Source of the DNA: Marsupella aquatica | Lineage: Eukaryota > Marchantiophyta | Direction: 5' to 3' | Assembly: GCA_973895155.1 (NCBI GenBank) | Contig: OZ316896.1 | Coordinates: 8,060,001 to 8,124,000 of the forward strand | Length of the DNA stretch: 64,000 nucleotides | Shown: positions 9,286-19,372 of the stretch, one piece after another | Layout: each line of letters begins with the position of its first letter | How positions within the stretch are numbered: the stretch's first letter is position 1 | Position numbers and translations under genes: made by a program | Notes under the pieces: model-generated | The model's database searches: none | What the model was told of the DNA's origin: nothing | Seen by the model: the letters and a program-made list of their open reading frames with translations, nothing else

Positions 9286-11854
9286 ATGTCGCACACGATC
9301 CTCTCCAGCTCGGCCATTCGATTCTGGACGCGGTTCCTATCTACCGGAAGGCACTTGGCCGACTCATTGAAACACGCCAACCCGCGCCGATACGAAATCG
9401 AACGCGAGTACGAGTGAGCCATCCGCCTAGCAGGACAACACCACTACATCCTTAACTTTGACTACCCGTCTCAGAGTGAGCTTTACCGACCAGCAGAGGT
9501 ATCCGGGTACTTCTTCAACGGAGAAAAATATATCGGGTTTTGGGAAGCATTGCTTCGGCTTCCGGACGAGGTCTTCAATATCCCGGGTATGATCGACTTG
9601 CAGCGACATCACTTCGACCACATCCCTGCTCAGGTTCGGGCTATCATCAATAGCAAGTCCAGCACTACCCGATCGTCTGCACTCGCTTTGGAGAACTTCT
9701 ACCAGCACCTGTAGAGCTTCACAGGAACTCGGCCAGCAACCAACATGACCAACTCAGTCGTACCCGTACCCGTACCCGTACAACCTCAGGCTCAGCTTCA
9801 GCTTCAGCCTCAGCCGCAGCCTAGCCAAACCCCACCACCGATCGCCCAGCCAGCACAAGTATGATCCGTCATCAACGCTGTGGATCTTAGCGATGACGAC
9901 GAGGCTACCCTACCCTTGACCAGGCGGCCCAGAGGAACAAGCGCTCAGGGGGCCGATACCATATCGTCCCCACCCCCTGCTCTGACCCCAGAAGCGGCCC
10001 CGGCAGACAACATGGTGACCGTGGCCGACCCGGGCCCGTTACTAACGGCAGTAGCACTACCCCGGCCCGATCGGGAGGATGGGGAGGTGTCACCTTCCCC
10101 AAGCCAGTCACGGGGGAAGAAGAGGAAGGAATCCGCCCCTATGTCCGGGTTACCCTTGGCCACGGTAGCCATGGCCAAGGTAACGATGCACCGCATGGGG
10201 GAAAACGTTCACAAAAACATCCTCCATCCCAAGCATGCAGTGTACCTGAAAACTCAGGGATTCGAGCACCTCGCCTCCCTCCCCTGGAACACTTGCAGGT
10301 ACTACGAGGAGGACATGACAGAGTTCGTCAGGAATTATGACGACGCGCGTCAACATACTTGGCTACGGGGAAGGAGTATGTCCCTCACGGAAGAACGGCT
10401 CAGGATGATCTTCGGGTTACCCGAAGGTGACCATCGAGTCAAATCACGGGCTCCCGGGGGCAAGGGAGCCAAGTACCAATCTTCAAGTTTTCCCCCAGAG
10501 GGAGCAGTGGACAACGGGTTCGTGATGAAAACCTGCCTCATCCCCGAGATAGCTGAGCGACTGGAGTTCCAGAGGTACGCCCTCCACATGATGGAACCCC
10601 GGGGAGAGATCTCCGCCGCCCAGGTTATCCAGGTCGAGAACTATCGACCTAGGAGGTGGGCGTCGTACTTCGCTAAGAAATTCCATGAAGAGATGGAGCG
10701 GCGAAGGAAGACGCGTACATTGGCGGGAAGGCATATTTCGCTAGCCACATCGAGATCATTCTTGAGTGGTACGCCCGGTTTGATCGACAAACCCTTCCCC
10801 GTGTCAACGTTACAAAGCTGGTCCCAGCTAGGTGGGTTTTCCCGGCCTTGGAGAGACGGCCCCAGCCCGAGGCCCGAAGTCCAGCAGACACGCCAGCTTC
10901 ACCCACCCCACCTCCACAAGTAGCTGTAGTCGTAACCGAGGAGGTACCGGATGGGTCGGGTGTCGCAACCGTTGATGCGACCCAACAGGCCGGGCTAAGT
11001 ACAGAAGTCGGTACGGCGGAGGTCTTACCCGAGCCCGGTTCTCCCAAAGACCCACCGGTGGCTATTCCGGAGAACCGGACATTGCTACAGGAGGACGCTC
11101 CAGCCCCTTCCAACGTTACGTCCCCAGGGCTGGACGTCACTACCCCGGCCCCCGCACGTGTGGACGTCTGCCCGTGCCCAACTCCGGACAGGCACAACCT
11201 GGACCACCCGGAACTCTTCGTACCGGGTACATTTCTGAACGGGCTTCTGGGAGATTTCTCTCATCAAATTGCCCAGGATACTGGGGAGTTCATGGCCCGG
11301 AAGGTAGCCTATTTCTTCAATCAGGAGTTGGTTGCCGCAGTAAAGGCAGGTCGGGCCCAGTCAGAGGCCCTTCAGAGGATAGAGCAGTACCGGGTGGAGT
11401 CTGTGTACCTAAAGAACAAAGTTGCGGCTCAAGAGGCTGAGCTTCGGCAACTACGACCCAAGGTTGCAGCCGCCGATGAGTTGTTAGCAAAGGCGCACGC
11501 TCTTACCGCCCTAGCCAAACAGGCCAAAGCTGGGAACAAAGCCGAGATTACACGACTCTGGAACCAGATTGACAGTTTGAAGAATCAAACTGTCACCTGG
11601 CAGAAAGACCTGGAGGAGGCCGAGGAATGGCCCAGCGGGACATGGCGGAGATAGCCACGCTGCAGGCCGAGGTGGCGCGGCTCCAAACCGAGGCCGAGAA
11701 GCAGGACCAGCTGGCGGATAAACTGACAAGTGACGCCCAGCAGTTGGAGTAGGCTTGTCAGGAGGCAGCAGAGGAGACGGACACGGCAAGGCGAGAGAAC
11801 GAATCTCTGCTGGACCAGGTCCAACTCCTCAAAGCGGACAATGACAGGCTCTGA
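9286..11854 (+). pseudogene. LTR-encoded accessory protein (ORF3) of the solo LTR, broken
   Basis: One frame can be followed from ATG 9286 through TGA (9415), TAG (9712) and TGA (9862) into a long open stretch to 11654. All three stops could derive from CGA or CAG by one C-to-T change. Near 11626 a one-base deletion shifts the frame; the coiled coil then continues to 11854 with one more TAG. Domains in order: an N-terminal region, a Gln/Pro repeat, an acidic 'DLSDDDE' stretch, and a central domain with MSLTEERLRMIFGLPEG and MMEPRGEISAAQVIQVENY. That domain aligns with SLTEHRLMQIFGLPTG and MIEPRSEISLCTIVQVEQY in element B. A Pro/Thr-rich linker and a Gln/Glu/Ala-rich coiled coil (EVARLQTEA, shared with element B) follow. 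The central motif resembles the 'plant transposon protein' and plant-mobile-domain signatures I know from retroelement accessory frames; that link is a suggestion only. Confidence 0.75.
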
Positions 11855-12611
11855 AGGCAGCGGGATGGCCGCTCCCATTCAGGTGGCTGTGGCAAGCGTG
11901 CCAGGCATTAGCGGCGGAGTAGGAATAGAGTAGGATTAGGACTAGCTTAGTCAGGCTCTTGGGACAGGCACCTGCCTCAGGTACAGCATCGCTGTCGTGC
12001 TGTCCAGCCTGCATAGATTAGGATCTTTTAATAAGACACAGCCGTTTCCGGCCTGACTGTCAGCTTAGTTAGGACCGTAGTTAGTGAATCTTCGGCGAGA
12101 GGACACCCCGTCCCTCGGCCCTTAGTATTTAGTGCACCCCCTTGGTAGAGACGGGGGGGTTTTTAGTTGCAAAGTTGGGCGTCCGCGGTATGTGCGGGGA
12201 GTCCCGACCTCTGGGAATGAAAGAGTACCAAGGGGAGGGGGTAGGACTAAGCTCGTCGGGCGAGTGCGGAGCCGGGCTACGTTGTAGTGTGCACCCTTGG
12301 CCTTGAACCAGTTCATTCCGGGGCTGTTGGGTCAACTAAGTGTACGCATATGTTCCCTTTGTAGTAAAATCCTTTCCCATCATTTTCCTTCGTGTAAATC
12401 GAGATTGTATGCATGTGCGCGTGTATGTGTGTGGGTTTCTCGTATATGCAGGCCGAACGCACTACCCGAGACGTGCATAGGGTGCACCCTGCGGGTAAGT
12501 GGTTGCGAGCACGGGTTGAGGACCTGTATCATCGAATCCGGATCGAAGGCGAACAGCTCGAAGGCTTAGAAGCCCTTAAGCCGGGGTCGATCCTGCTATC
12601 GACTAAGGTAC

Positions 12612-12627
12612 GTTCCGGCGGCGGAAC
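12612..12627. other. GC-rich hairpin near the LTR 3' end
   Basis: GTTCCGGCGGCGGAAC followed by CAAACCATACCTA; the same block is at 2386-2401 (inverted) in element A. Conservation between divergent LTRs points to a function such as RNA structure near the end of the transcript, but this is not shown. Confidence 0.55.
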
Positions 12628-12796
12628 ACAAACCATACCTAGGAGGTGTCCGTATTTAGCAGTATGCGTACTTAGCGCTAGTTTACGAGAATAAGGTGCA
12701 TTACGTGCTTCCCTTCCTGCCCAAACCCTCAGATTTACGAGGGATATGCCCGTCTAAGCTGAAGTCTGAGTTAAGGCCGTAGCCGATGACGTGACA

Positions 12797-12870
12797 CATG
12801 CACACTGTAGATCGTACACTGTAGCATGCACACTGTAGGTTGTGCACTGTAGCATGTACACTATAGACTG
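12797..12870 (+). repeat. Satellite-like array with 14-bp period, right part
   Basis: It begins with the duplicated CATGC and continues ACACTGTAGATCGTACACTG for about five half-units before decaying near 12870. It is the other half of the array at 8605-8818. Confidence 0.8.
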
Positions 12871-14164
12871 CATATAGTGCGAGAATTCAAACTACTATCC
12901 TATACTACTAAGCTATACTTAAAAGGAACTTACTAAACAAAGAATCCCCACGACAACGTGCGAGCAACCGAGATAATTGGATTGCAAAGTCCAGACTCGG
13001 CCCTTTCCCGAATGGTCCGTGGGAATCGTGGTCAACAAGTGCTCAATTTTCCTGCAGCTCGCGGAGTTGTTGGGACTGCATGTGTGAATAGTTCACCGTT
13101 CAGAGTTCCAGATTCTCCAAGTTCTCCAGGGCGGACTGTGATTGGTTCCAGGCTCCAAGCATCGAGGAGAGGTCTTAGTGGTGTTCAGGTTATGTATAGA
13201 GAGCCACGAAGTCCAATTGTGTTTTCAGATGAGTCGAGTGGATCAGAGGACGAAGATCAGGAAGGAGATAGAGAATCCGATATCATAGCACAAGTTGTGT
13301 CTGAATGTTTAGAAGGAGCTGTAGAAGGGAATAGTTTTAGTCACCTTTTCAGTGCCCCTCTAAATGCGTCGAGGAGATCTGTGGAGGATGGTAGCTCAGC
13401 ACAGAGTGATGCATCTATTTGTGAGGTACCTGAAGGAGAGAAAAATGCCAATATTCTCATAGGATTTCAGTCTATAGAGAAGTCAAATGAGCCAAGTAAA
13501 AAAGATAGAGATCGAATTACTAGGAAAGACAATGTGATAAATGATAAATTGAATAGAAACAAAATGAAAGAAATTTATAAGTATCCATGTTGTGATAATT
13601 TTTGTCTGAGGAATTTGGGTCTGCAGGATGTGACGAAACAACACACATATTACTATGGGCTATCCTACCAAGAGAAGAACGTACTTCTAAGAGGATGTAT
13701 GAAGGGTGGGCATGCTGGTGCAAGTGGTTACTCAGTTAGTGGTAGATCCTTTTGTCGGAGTGGTTTTAAGAAATTATTTTCCCTAGGAAATAATCGTCTC
13801 CAAAAAATCTTGAAGAACATGTTTTCTCGGATACAGATCGATACATTTTGTAGAGAAAAATCAACCGCACATCTTGGTCTTGTTCAATGGCTGGATGATT
13901 TTTTTACCACAAATGTAGAGAGTCTCCCCAACAAGGATATCTTTCATTTACCTAACAATTGGACAAAAACAGAAGTTTTTGACGCCTTCCAGTCTGAAAC
14001 TCTAATGCGCCAAGAACAAGGCGTGACATATTCATGGTTTGTTCGCATTTTGAACAAGGAGTTTCCTCGCGTGCGCATCCCCAAAAGGAGTCATTTCTCC
14101 ACCTGCGCCCCATGTACTGAATTCAAAGCACTTCGTGATAAGGCAACACTCGAAGCAGAAAAGA

Positions 14165-14477
14165 GTAAGTTTCTAAACCCGTGTGTTACTCCCGATAATT
14201 TTATCGGGTTGAGTATTCCCATGCTTCTTCTTTGGTAATGTGTGTGAATATATCGTTTGAACAGTTTGAATACTTATCCCCGATAATTTTATCGGGTTGA
14301 GTATTCCCATGCTTCTTCTTTGGTAATGTGTGAATATATTGTTTGAATACTTATCCCGATAAATTTATCGCTGTCACGGTTTAACATTATGGTTATCAAA
14401 TCAAGTGTTTGAATACTGAACCCGATAAATTTATCGCTGTCAGACCAGCAAAGTTCTAAACGTTTTGATTATTGTAG
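14165..14477 (+). other. Intron with four palindromes and an internal duplication
   Basis: CCCGATAATTTTATCGGG at 14191 and 14278 and CGATAAATTTATCG at 14357 and 14423. The first two sit in a duplicated unit of about 52 bp (14192-14243, 14279-14331) that continues GTTGAGTATTCCCATGC. Splice ends are GTAAGT and TTGTAG. Confidence 0.75.
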
Positions 14478-15811
14478 GAAAATTCTCAACATTGCTAAAC
14501 GAGCATCGGAAGGCACAAGCAGTGGAGAGGGAGAAGTTAGCAAAGCAGCAGAGCAAATGTTACAAGAGTCCGGAGAAATATTTGGGCATCTGTATTGATG
14601 GAATGGATCAAAAGAAGATAGAGTTACCTCATTTCATTCGGTGTCCAAAGAATATGGATGAGAAGTATTTCATCCCTGTACACGTAGTGGGTTGTTTGAT
14701 CTTCAACAAACAATTGAGTTCAAATGTTTTTTTGAACTATCCAAATATTCACAATGATAGCAACCTGACCATCCACGTTATTCAGCATATTCTGAATACC
14801 TGGGAAGGTCCGTTCCCTCCAGTGCTTTACCTCCAGCTTGATAACATTGCTCGGGAAAACAAGAATAAATATTTTATGGCATATTTGAACATGTTGGTGG
14901 AGATAGGTGTTTTCCAAAAAATAAAGGTTGGTTTTCTGTTGGTTGGGCACACCCATGACCAAATTGATCAAATGTTTAGCAAGTTTTCTTCAAAATTGAA
15001 CAAGCGAAAAGCTTTTTGATTGGACACTCTTTCCGCAATCATAGAGGAATCCTACAATCCTACGGCAAAAATATTTTTTGTCCATGAGGTTGCCGATTTC
15101 AAAAAATTTGTGTCTGACAAGGATCAAGCAAATGACAAGGATATGGATGGTCAAGTTCTGTGTACTCTCCACGGCATAAGTGCTCAGAAACAATTTCGGA
15201 TTACCAGAGTACTCAAAGATGGGAGTGCTCAGTCTGTCTTCCATGCCAAACATCTTTCCACGACAACAGATTGGGGGGGGGCCCGTGGAATTTGTTTGGT
15301 AGTACATTCCTTCATCTGGAATGTGGGTTGCACCACAAATGGCATTGAAGTCGGCCACGGGAGCGACAGGAGACAATGATGATCAAGAGAATGATACTGA
15401 GGAACAAGACGAGCGGGCGGCGCAAAATCATTTTTCCACTCTTCAAAAGTATCGGAGAGCAATTGAAGATGGATTCAATTACTTTGACAACAAAGATCGG
15501 CTATGGTGGGGTCGTTTTTTTGACAAACAAAAAGAAGTGATTCAACACCACCTGAAACCTGCACAATGGAGTTTTGATTGGAGTTGGCCCAAGGTAAACG
15601 TACAGAGAGAACCTACGACCAATCCTATGGAAGCAGCAATGGAACCTATCTTGGTTGATAAAATAGCGGGTGTGAGGACAGTCATGTATTCCGGAAGTCA
15701 GAGAAAAGTCACGGAAATTGGAGACTTCAAGGATCTAGAGGTGAATACTAAATTTTCAATGATATGTGTAGCAGCCCATCAGGATCCAAAGGGAAGACCA
15801 TTCTGGATGGC

Positions 15812-15824
15812 AAAAGTGATTAAG
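15812..15824 (+). repeat. Target site duplication of the LINE (left)
   Basis: AAAAGTGATTAAG; the right copy at 18639-18651 is AAAAGTGATTGAG (one mismatch). Joining the two sides restores an unbroken reading of the interrupted gene (MAKVIK then ILTKINN). Confidence 0.85.
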
Positions 15825-18638
15825 TTTAGAGTTTAGGGTCTTGCCCAGTGACAAAACACCCGGGCCTGACGGTATGACAGCAGAGGTTTACAGAGCATGT
15901 TGGGGTTTTATTGGTTAGGATTTAGTGGATATGATACAGGAATTTTGGCTTACGGGTGCCCTCGATGCTGATATTTGTGAAGGAATTGTTAAATTCATAC
16001 CCAAGAAACCGGACAAACGTTTGTTAAGTGACTGGCGCCATTGACAATGCTAAATACGATATACAAGCTAATTGCCAAGATCCTTGCCTTGCGATTAAAA
16101 CCAATCCTACACCTGATAATAAGTCCGCAACAAACTGGATTTATCCCTGGACGCCACATCTTAGAAAATATTTCCCTTGCTTGGCTTGCCTGTGATTGGG
16201 TTCACAAAAGGAGACGAGAGGCACTGTTTCTGAAATTAGACTTTGATAAGGCTTTTGACCGTGTGTCGCATGAATATATATGGGAATGTATGCAGTTGTT
16301 AGGGATAAGCGGACGTTTCATCTCACTGGTTAGAGCGTTGTTGGCTCAGGCATCTTCACGTGCCTTGGTGAATGGTTTACTATCTAACATGTTTGAGCTC
16401 AAGCGTGGGGTAAGACAGGGCTGCCCTTTATCACCGTTGCTGTTTGTTATCTTCACGCAGCCACTTATGGATTTTCTTGATGCAGAGCTAGCAGCGGGTA
16501 GACTGTGTGGCTTGCAGATCTCGCTTGATCTCACTATTTGCTACAGGTTGTTTGCGGATGATGTGGGGATGTTTATCCCTGCAACTGAGAATGCTTTTGA
16601 GGAAGCAACAACTGCTCTGGACTGTTATGAGAAGGCTAGCGGTGCTCGACTGAATTTGAAGAAATCAGTTGTGATTCCATTGGCTATGGAGGAGGTCCCT
16701 GTTTGGCTGAATAACACGGGCTGCCATATCAGTCAAAGGGGGGAGATGCAAAAATATCTTGGTGCACCATTTGGGGTGGGCTTGAGCCGGAGCAACTGCA
16801 CAAATTCTGCCTCGACAAAATTTGTGCCAGGCTTGCTGTTTGGTCCAACAAGTTGCTTTCCTTTACTGGCCGATCATTACTAGTTAAACAGGTGCTGCTT
16901 GCTATTCCGATCTACCATGTTATGTATTGCAAGGCGTCTGCTGGTCTAGCCAAGAAGCTTATTGCTCTCAGTAGAGAGTTTCTATGGGGATACAATGACT
17001 CAGGAGGGAAGAAGGTCCCGTTGGTGGCTTGGGACAGGATGGCACTGCCACGAGTGGAGGGGGGATTGGGATTTCGGGATTTCCGCAGCCACTCTGATGC
17101 CCTGCTCTCTCAATGGTTCACTAAGGCACTGAACTCGCCAGAACTGGAATGGTCCAAGATGTTGGCGGCCAATCTGGGATTGTTGGGGTGGATGAACTAC
17201 AAGGTTATTAGGAGAAATGGATACTCCTTCCAGGACCAGTTGCTTTTATGTACACCTCGTTCCTTTAGTGGGCTCCCCTACACTACGGGTCTCTGGCGAT
17301 GCTGGGAGCTAGTGAGAGCCCATCTATCCTTTGAGCCTGGCCGGGGGGGGCCGCCTGCCCGGTGGAGCATCACTAACACACTCAGATGTATGGTGGGCTT
17401 TCATTCTCTTCCTAATTCGGCCATTACGGACATTGCAACGATCTGTGGCCGGCTGGGAATGAGATCGATTGGTGATGGTTGGTCGGCGGAGGAAGGATGT
17501 TGGAAGGATGTTGGAAGGACCTCCCGCTTAGATGGAGCAACATGCGTGGATTCTCTGCAGAGCATCAATTGCTTGCACGGAAGTTCTTGGAAAGTATATG
17601 GAGCGCTTCACACTGCCGGTCAGAGTACTTCCTGTATGCCAAACAGTGGAGGTGGACAGATAGACTTGAACCATTGAAGGATTTCAGAATTCAGAACTGC
17701 AGAGTGTATGACTTCTTGCGGCCCAAGACCTCAAATCACAAACGCCTGAATAGGATCTGGTCTCTTACCCAAGAGGAGAGAGGATGGAATGAGAGCTGGT
17801 CCAGACTGTGGAGATCGGATTTACCAACCAGAGGCAAGACCTTTATATGGAGGATCATTGTGGGGGGCTTGTTCACTAGGGCCCGTGCACTTAGATTAGA
17901 GGTGAGCAATGGTGACTGCAAGTTGTGCAGCAGACGGTTGGAAACCATCCCTCACCTTTTTTTCCAATGTGCACATGCTGTCTATTGTTGGCGTCTCTGT
18001 TTGACCTCGTTGAGTGCGCTGGATATGCCAATTGGACAAGGGCTGATGGCCCTTTTAGATGCAGCCTGTGGGAGGGAGCCGATCCGAGTGGCGCAACTTT
18101 TTGTCTTGCACCAAATTCTCTGGAGGCTCTGGATTGGGAGAAACACTCACATGTTTCAGACGGGGGGGAGACGTGTGTTTGACCTGGGACTTGTACTGTC
18201 AGAGGCAGTGGAAAACTTATTCGCTGCTGGTCGGCGTTGCCCCCCGGGCAAGAAGTGCACTCGCCTGCTGCGCGCCAAATCATGTATCGATGGGCTTCGC
18301 AAGAGCTGGCTTGGCAGCGGGGGGATCAGTTTCACTTCCGCTGGGTGACTTTGATTTTGCAGTGATGTTTGAACGTTGAGACCAATGGATGTTTGGTTCT
18401 GGGGGCACTGATGCCCTCAAGCTGGTTGTGAGTTTGTGTGGTGTGGGTTTGGGTTGCTGGTAGGTGTCTCCGGGGAGAGTAATTCCTTGCCTTAGGTGGA
18501 TTTGGGTTGGTTTTTTGAGGTTTGGCCCTCTGTTCTTTCTTGGCTGCCTCCCGGGAAACCTGGTCTGTTTGTGCGCCCTCCCCGTGGGGCTTTTCACGGC
18601 GGAACTGAATTGATTTATTTATGGCTACCATTCCAAGG
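15825..18638 (+). mobile_element. 5'-truncated L1-type LINE
   Basis: 2,814 bp between 13-bp target duplications. It starts inside the reverse transcriptase (KTPGPDGMTAEVYR), so the endonuclease and ORF1 are missing, as is usual for incomplete target-primed reverse transcription. The 3' end (ATTTATTTATGGCTACCATTCC) has no poly(A) tail. Confidence 0.9.
15838..18348 (+). pseudogene. LINE reverse transcriptase with C-terminal zf-RVT domain, broken
   Basis: The conserved blocks are in order: GPDGMTAEVYR; PQQTGFIPGRHILENI; LKLDFDKAFDRVSHEY; GVRQGCPLSPLLFV; the catalytic FADD box in YRLFADDVGMF; and GARLNLKKS. Thumb and connection follow (LLSFTGRSLLVKQVLLAIPIY; REFLWGYNDSGGKK). Last is the cysteine-rich zf-RVT domain (PTRGKTFIWRII...CKLCSRRLETIPHLFFQC). 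A TAG at about 15918 and frameshifts near 16035, 16790 and 17480 disable it. Order and spacing match non-LTR retrotransposons of the plant L1 clade. Confidence 0.88.
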
Positions 18639-18921
18639 AAAAGTGATTGAGATTCTCACAAAAATTAACAACATCCCCGAGCGAATTAAAATCACTTGGT
18701 ATGCAATGGATTCGGAAGAGGAGTCTGCAATTGAAGGTAGATATTATCCGGAGAAAGAGGCTTCGTCTAACAAAGTACTGGAGGATGAACTGTCCCTAGC
18801 AGAAACTGCAGTTTATGCGTATAATTTTGCGTTATTGGCAAATAGTACTCTACCTGTACAAACAAGACGAATCATTCAAAATGCAATGATGGACACTGTA
18901 GTCGTTGATAGTAGAAGCTAG

Positions 18922-19372
18922 TGTAAAGGTTTTAAGTTATAATGGTTATCGTTAAGCTGGTTATCATTCCCATGAGGATGGTCGCAATCGTGAACATCTG
19001 GGACTAAGTATGTTGTTCTCCGAAGCTATAATTATATCTTTTTTTGAATTGATTGTAATGACTAACTAGCTAGAGCGTGGAATGCAAAGTCTGATAATAT
19101 TATCGACAACTCCATTCCCCAGCTAGAACATCGTGACAAATAAGGGAGTGGAATAGCTAGAGCGTGGAATGCAAAGTCCGATAAGTCCCCAGCTAGAACA
19201 CCGTGACAAACAAGGGAGTAGAATGCAATGTCTGATAAATTTATTGGGTTCAAACGTAATTGCGATAACTTTATCATACTCCATTCTCCGAATATTGAGA
19301 AGTGGGACTGACATAATCTAACATAACCTAAACTAACCTAACCTAACTATCATACAACCAGATAACAATTTC
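18922..19372. other. Gap between convergent genes, with palindromes
   Basis: It holds GATAATATTATC (19093), a weak copy at 19232 and CGATAACTTTATC (19263). A roughly 60-bp unit (GCTAGAGCGTGGAATGCAAA ... CAGCTAGAACAYCGTGACAA) is repeated twice. ACCTAAC-type short repeats occur at 19320-19345. No gene. Confidence 0.6.

Larger units (their letters stand above)
8819..12796 (+). mobile_element. Solo LTR of a Ty3/gypsy element, 3,978 bp, coding
   Basis: It starts TGTGACGCC and ends CGTGACA (canonical TG...CA) and is flanked by a perfect 5-bp duplication. Its start matches the base after the polypurine tract in elements A and B (TGTGA). Its tail shares GGGGAGTCCCG...GTACCAAGG...AAGCT with 40.5-40.6 kb in element B, and the TTCCGGCGGCGGAA hairpin with element A. 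No gag-pol lies inside, so it arose by LTR-LTR recombination. It contains a TATA box and the accessory protein frame. Confidence 0.9.
13012..18921 (+). pseudogene. DUF7869-like (transposase-like) gene, split by a LINE
   Basis: Exon 1 runs from ATG 13012 to 14164 and encodes a long Ser/Glu-rich N-terminus. A Cys-rich block (PCCDNFCLRNLG) and a second Cys motif (STCAPCTEFKALRDKA) follow. The intron (14165-14477) has good GTAAGT/TTGTAG ends and four palindromes. Exon 2 begins at 14478 in phase. It carries the conserved core: Asp in CIDGMDQKKIELP, Asp and Glu in LQLDNIARENKN, and VGHTHDQIDQMFSKF. Such spaced acidic/His residues and this layout are what I know as DUF7869 proteins of plants, which look like RNase-H-fold transposases; the exact class is not certain. 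Damage: TGA at 15017, a one-base gain in a G9 run at about 15273, TAG near 15299, and a LINE at 15825. After the LINE the frame resumes at 18652 (ILTKINNIPERI) and ends at 18921. The C-terminal 'RPFWMAKVIK' piece may be a chromatin-reader-like beta domain. Confidence 0.65.

Noticed and set aside
9905-10196. Minus-strand Pro/Gly-rich frames opposite the solo LTR protein
   Set aside because: They are antisense shadows of a GC-rich coding region.
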